Positions 50,879 through 53,546 of a stretch of 53,546 nucleotides of DNA are shown piece by piece. The notes under the pieces are model-generated. The model saw nothing but the letters and a program-made list of their open reading frames with translations. It was not told where the DNA came from and did no database searches. Made by a program: the position numbers and the translations under genes. This DNA comes from Actinomycetota bacterium (lineage in GTDB: Bacteria > Actinomycetota > Coriobacteriia > Anaerosomatales > JAUXNU01): contig JAUXNU010000078.1 of assembly GCA_030682655.1 (NCBI GenBank), forward strand, positions 1-53,546, written 5' to 3'. Each line of letters opens with the position of its first letter. The stretch's first letter is position 1.

Positions 50879-52168
50879 CTACTGCCGTGGCTCCCAGCGG
50901 CGCACGATCGTCTGCTCGCGGCTGGGTCCGACCGCGATCATCGCTACCGGGACTTCGGCAAGGTCTTCGATGAACTGGATGTAGTCTCGCGCTTCCTTGG
51001 GGAGTTCATCGAAGTCCCGACACCCGGTGATGTCGGCCTTCCACCCGGGCAGCTCCTCGTAGATGGGCCGCGCCTTGTGAAACTTCGTCTGGTGGCAGGG
51101 CAGATCGTTGTAGCGGTGCCCCTCGTGGTCGTAGGCAACGCAGACCTTGATCGTGTCGAGTTCAGAAAGCACGTCAAGCTTGGTGATGATGAGATCGGTC
51201 AACCCCGCGACCTGCACCGCGTAGCGAACGATGACCGCGTCGTACCAGCCGGCACGGCGCTCCCGCCCGGTCGTCGTGCCGTATTCGTGACCAACCTCGA
51301 TGAGGTGGCGACCGACCTCGTCGCCGAGCTCAGTCGGGAACGGGCCCGACCCGACACGCGTGATGTAGGCTTTCGCGATCCCGAGAACCCGGTCGATGAC
51401 CCTCGGGCCTACGCCGGCGCCCGTGCAGGCACCGCCGGCGATAGGGCTCGAGGAGGTCACGAACGGGTACGTGCCGTGATCGATGTCGAGCATGACGCCC
51501 TGGGCACCCTCGAAAAGCACCCACTGGTCGGCACGCAACGCCGTGTTGATCGCAAGCGAAGTGTCCGCGATGTGCGGCTTGATGCGCTCGGCGTACTCCA
51601 GATACTCCTCGGCGATCTGGTCTACCGTGTAGGTGGGAAGACCGTAGAGCTTCTCGAGGATGTCGTTCTTCTCGTGGAGCGCGGCTTCGATCTTCTTGCG
51701 GAAGATGTGCTCGTCGGTGAGGTCCTGGATGCGCAGGCCCATGCGCGAGGCCTTGTCCTGGTACGCCGGGCCGATGCCGCGACGGGTGGTGCCGATCTCG
51801 AGCTTGCCTAGGCGACGCTCGCTCGCCCCGTCGAGATCGCGGTGATACGGCATGATGATATGCGCGTTGCAGCTGATGAGGAGCTTGTGCGTGGACAGGC
51901 CGTCGGCCTCGAGCTGATCCATCTCCTCGAGCAGCACCTTGGGGTCGATGACGCACCCGTTGCCGATGACCGGCGTGATGTGCGGATACATGATGCCACT
52001 CGGGATGAGGTGTAACTTCAGCGTGCGCCCACCGTGAATGACGGTGTGGCCTGCGTTGTTTCCGCCCTGGAAGCGCACGACGTAGTCGAAATCGTCCGCA
52101 ATGAGGTCGGTGATCTTGCCCTTGCCCTCGTCGCCCCATTGGGCGCCGACAAGAACTATTCCGGCCAT
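50879..52168 (-). CDS. purA: Adenylosuccinate synthetase
   Basis: 429 residues. N-terminal GAQWGDEGKGK P-loop with catalytic Asp and His (GHTVIHGG), the IMP/GTP regions (TTRRGIGPAY, GAQGVMLDIDHGTYPFVTSS) and TTTGRERRAGW are typical of PurA. It makes adenylosuccinate from IMP and aspartate. GGGAG precedes ATG 52168. The PurB partner begins at the far left edge of the window. Confidence 0.97.
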   Translation of the reverse strand: MAGIVLVGAQWGDEGKGKITDLIADDFDYVVRFQGGNNAGHTVIHGGRTLKLHLIPSGIMYPHITPVIGNGCVIDPKVLLEEMDQLEADGLSTHKLLISCNAHIIMPYHRDLDGASERRLGKLEIGTTRRGIGPAYQDKASRMGLRIQDLTDEHIFRKKIEAALHEKNDILEKLYGLPTYTVDQIAEEYLEYAERIKPHIADTSLAINTALRADQWVLFEGAQGVMLDIDHGTYPFVTSSSPIAGGACTGAGVGPRVIDRVLGIAKAYITRVGSGPFPTELGDEVGRHLIEVGHEYGTTTGRERRAGWYDAVIVRYAVQVAGLTDLIITKLDVLSELDTIKVCVAYDHEGHRYNDLPCHQTKFHKARPIYEELPGWKADITGCRDFDELPKEARDYIQFIEDLAEVPVAMIAVGPSREQTIVRRWEPRQ

Positions 52169-52390
52169 GGTGTGAGGCTCCCTGTTGTAATCGATCCCGC
52201 GGACCCTCGCCGCCGCTCCCGGACCGGTCGCGCCGTCCGGGCCCGGCGACGCGCACTGCGCCCGCACGACGGCGGACGCCCGGGTAAGTATGCCTGACGA
52301 GGGCGTTTCGCGCTAGTCGCGGGGCGCGGACAGGTTCACAGGTTCATCGGGCCATCGGTTCATCGACGTCGGCAACGAATCACCAGCTCG

Positions 52391-52825
52391 TCAGGTGGCC
52401 GACGAACTCAACGCAGCGATCAGTATCGTGAGCAGGCCGACATCGATAATCAGAACGGCCAGGCCGATGCCGACAAGAGCCGCCGACCTCACCTTCGTGC
52501 CAGCGACAGCCAGGTAGATCAGCATCGCACCCAGAGGCATCCATACGAGTAGCCACTCAATCGGTCCAAGTGCAGCAGAGAACAGGCTCTCTCTGATCGG
52601 CGTCCCTTCCATGAGAACCCCGTAGCCGATGAGAAGCGCTGCTGCTGTCGCCGGAGCAACCAGCCACGCGAATAGCACCCTGCGCTTGCGCGCGACAATG
52701 AGCCCAGCAGCAGCAGCCAGCGCAAGTACCGGTACCGCCACACCCAGTGTTCCAAGGTAGTCAGCAAGGCCCCAGGCAACCCTCTCGGACACGACCAGAA
52801 CCCACTTCCAACGCCACGTTTGCAC
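52391..52825 (-). CDS. Membrane protein of unknown function
   Basis: 144 residues with four hydrophobic segments (about 20-45, 48-68, 85-105, 115-138). The GTG at 52825 has only a weak ribosome site; an internal GTG near 52787 is an alternative. No family recognised. Confidence 0.55.
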   Translation of the reverse strand: MQTWRWKWVLVVSERVAWGLADYLGTLGVAVPVLALAAAAGLIVARKRRVLFAWLVAPATAAALLIGYGVLMEGTPIRESLFSAALGPIEWLLVWMPLGAMLIYLAVAGTKVRSAALVGIGLAVLIIDVGLLTILIAALSSSAT

Positions 52826-52931
52826 ATCCTACTCGTAGCTACTCCAGTTGCATGTGAATTTCAGCTTCCGCGACCGCTTCTTTGTCCCCAGACCGTCGGT
52901 GACGATTGACCATATCTTCATATGAACATGC

Positions 52932-53093
52932 TTGGGCATACTCGAGGTCGAGATCTACACACCCGGGCGCGGGGCCGAGTTCCTGCTGAACAATGCAGTG
53001 ACCGCAGCCGAATTCGATGAAGCACTCGACGAGGTCCGGACGATGGGGCTCGACCCGGACACCATCCCGCACCAGCCGCGACCGGAGCCGTAG
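52932..53093 (+). CDS. Small antitoxin-like protein preceding the PIN gene
   Basis: 53 residues from a TTG at 52932, the first start after an in-frame stop; no ribosome site. The sequence EVEIYTPGRGAEFLLNN followed by an EALDEVRTMGLDPDTIPH end resembles short antitoxins found before PIN toxins in actinobacteria. It stops exactly where the PIN gene begins. It may be N-terminally truncated. Confidence 0.45.
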   Translation: MGILEVEIYTPGRGAEFLLNNAVTAAEFDEALDEVRTMGLDPDTIPHQPRPEP

Positions 53094-53404
53094 GTGGAAC
53101 GGCTCTTCCTTGACGCCAACATCCTGGTTTCGGCGGCGCTGAAACCCGACTCCAGGCTCGCCGAGCTTTGGACCATCGCGGATGTGCGGCTGCTGGCGTC
53201 ACCGCATGTACTCGCCGAGGCGCGTCGCAACGCTCCCGCACCGAACGCAGCCGCGCACCTCGAGCGCTTGATCGCAGCGCTCAAGGTCTTGCCGATGGAG
53301 CCCGCGGACTTCGAGATCGAAGACGACCCAGAACTGCCCGCCAAAGACCGTCCCGTCTTGCTCGCTGCGATTGTGTCGCGCGCCGACATCCTTGTGACCG
53401 GCGA
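53094..53404 (+). pseudogene. PIN-domain toxin gene interrupted by an insertion element
   Basis: The GTG at 53094 directly follows the antitoxin stop. The frame encodes a PIN ribonuclease: LDANIL with the first catalytic Asp (residue 7), an acidic residue in VLAEARR, and a third in AKDRPVLLAAI. The conserved final TGD is reached as ADILVTG and then the second base of the Asp codon is followed by GGGGGG and unrelated sequence. The reading frame continues into the insertion element and across the window edge. Confidence 0.65.
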
Positions 53405-53546
53405 GGGGGGTATCCATTTAGCTCCACCGCCCCAAGATGTAGTGGTGGACGAGGAGCGTGGAAACCCAGTAGCCGGCAGAGACTACCCACGGATGTGGGG
53501 TGAGTTCCTTCGCTGGTTCCCCGACAACGCCGCCTGCCTGACGTAC
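53405..53546 (+). mobile_element. End of an IS1595-family insertion sequence (continues beyond window)
   Basis: Starts at a run of six G (53405-53410) followed by TATCCATTTAGCTCC, immediately after the broken TGD codon, which would be the terminal inverted repeat. A transposase N-terminus follows. The other end, the target duplication and the family assignment cannot be checked inside the window. Confidence 0.55.
53445..53546 (+). CDS. IS1595-family transposase, N-terminal part (cut by window edge)
   Basis: The frame reads RDYPRMWGEFLRWFPDNAAC then LTY to the edge. IS1595 transposases begin with a segment of this kind, YPRTWxEFLxWFxxxxACxxYLxxLRWPxGF, before a zinc ribbon. The start is uncertain: GTG 53442 or 53445 lie in frame, ATG 53493 would cut the conserved segment. 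Confidence 0.6.
   Translation, partial: MDEERGNPVAGRDYPRMWGEFLRWFPDNAACLTY

Noticed and set aside
1-53546. CRISPR arrays, tRNA or rRNA genes
   Set aside because: No regularly spaced repeats and no cloverleaf or rRNA-like conserved stretches were recognised on either strand.

Overview
The window is GC-rich (roughly two thirds G+C), almost fully coding, and reads as a chromosomal segment of an actinobacterium-like organism. Several features fit an anaerobic or microaerophilic lineage such as the Coriobacteriia/OPB41 group: rubrerythrin, a seven-haem secreted cytochrome, CDGSH proteins, a stand-alone long-form HisG, an archaeal-type ornithine cyclodeaminase and a probable selenoprotein. The lineage is an inference from gene content, not a measurement. 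No rRNA, tRNA or CRISPR array was seen.

Layout. 1-3.8 kb: the N-terminus of purB (cut by the left edge), an AAA ATPase, an alpha/alpha-toroid protein and an HTH-MNT/HEPN toxin-antitoxin pair with a clear operator. 3.9-11.3 kb: small membrane proteins, the AzlCD exporter, a DesK/NarL-type two-component system and a MacA/MacB-like efflux operon. 11.4-16.4 kb: a diguanylate cyclase, a GyrI-like protein, a DinB/ClbS-like protein, a nitroreductase and unknowns. 16.4-19.7 kb: an accessory block with an MqsR-like toxin, an MqsA/Panacea antitoxin and a 600-residue protein carrying three SAP-like repeats and a PD-(D/E)XK nuclease core. 20-27 kb: flavodoxin, adenosine-specific kinase, TfoX-like protein, haptahaem cytochrome, CDGSH protein, spermidine-synthase-like membrane protein and rsgA. 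27-35 kb: cysteine-synthase-like enzyme, divergent glnA and glutamate-synthase-like gene, patatin, two metallo-beta-lactamase-fold hydrolases and rubrerythrin. 35-43 kb: mscL, an aldo/keto reductase, a toroid-AlkZ-like fusion, a LysR regulator, hisG, rpiA and a two-gene membrane PAS module. 43-52 kb, minus strand: msrB, msrA, then a tight run purD - radical SAM coproporphyrinogen oxidase-like - membrane protein - purE - prepilin (frameshifted) - LOR/SDH ornithine cyclodeaminase, and finally purA. 52.4-53.5 kb: a membrane protein, an antitoxin/PIN pair, and the end of an IS1595-like element inserted in the PIN gene.

Most notable observations. (1) msrA has an in-frame TGA exactly at the catalytic cysteine of its GCFWG motif, with a stem-loop just downstream; it should be read as selenoprotein MsrA starting at 44297, not as a truncated protein starting at 44138. 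(2) The octamer TCCTTGGC/GCCAAGGA occurs about 34 times, against about 2 expected from base composition; its density resembles DNA uptake sequences or a chromosome-architecture motif. (3) The SAP-repeat nuclease next to a Panacea toxin-antitoxin pair is a candidate defence locus. (4) An alpha/alpha-toroid domain is fused to an AlkZ-like DNA glycosylase domain with an altered QxQ motif. (5) A 9-bp inverted repeat brackets the promoter of a probably leaderless HTH-MNT/HEPN operon. Two genes look frameshifted (13820 and 45658), which could be real decay or assembly error.
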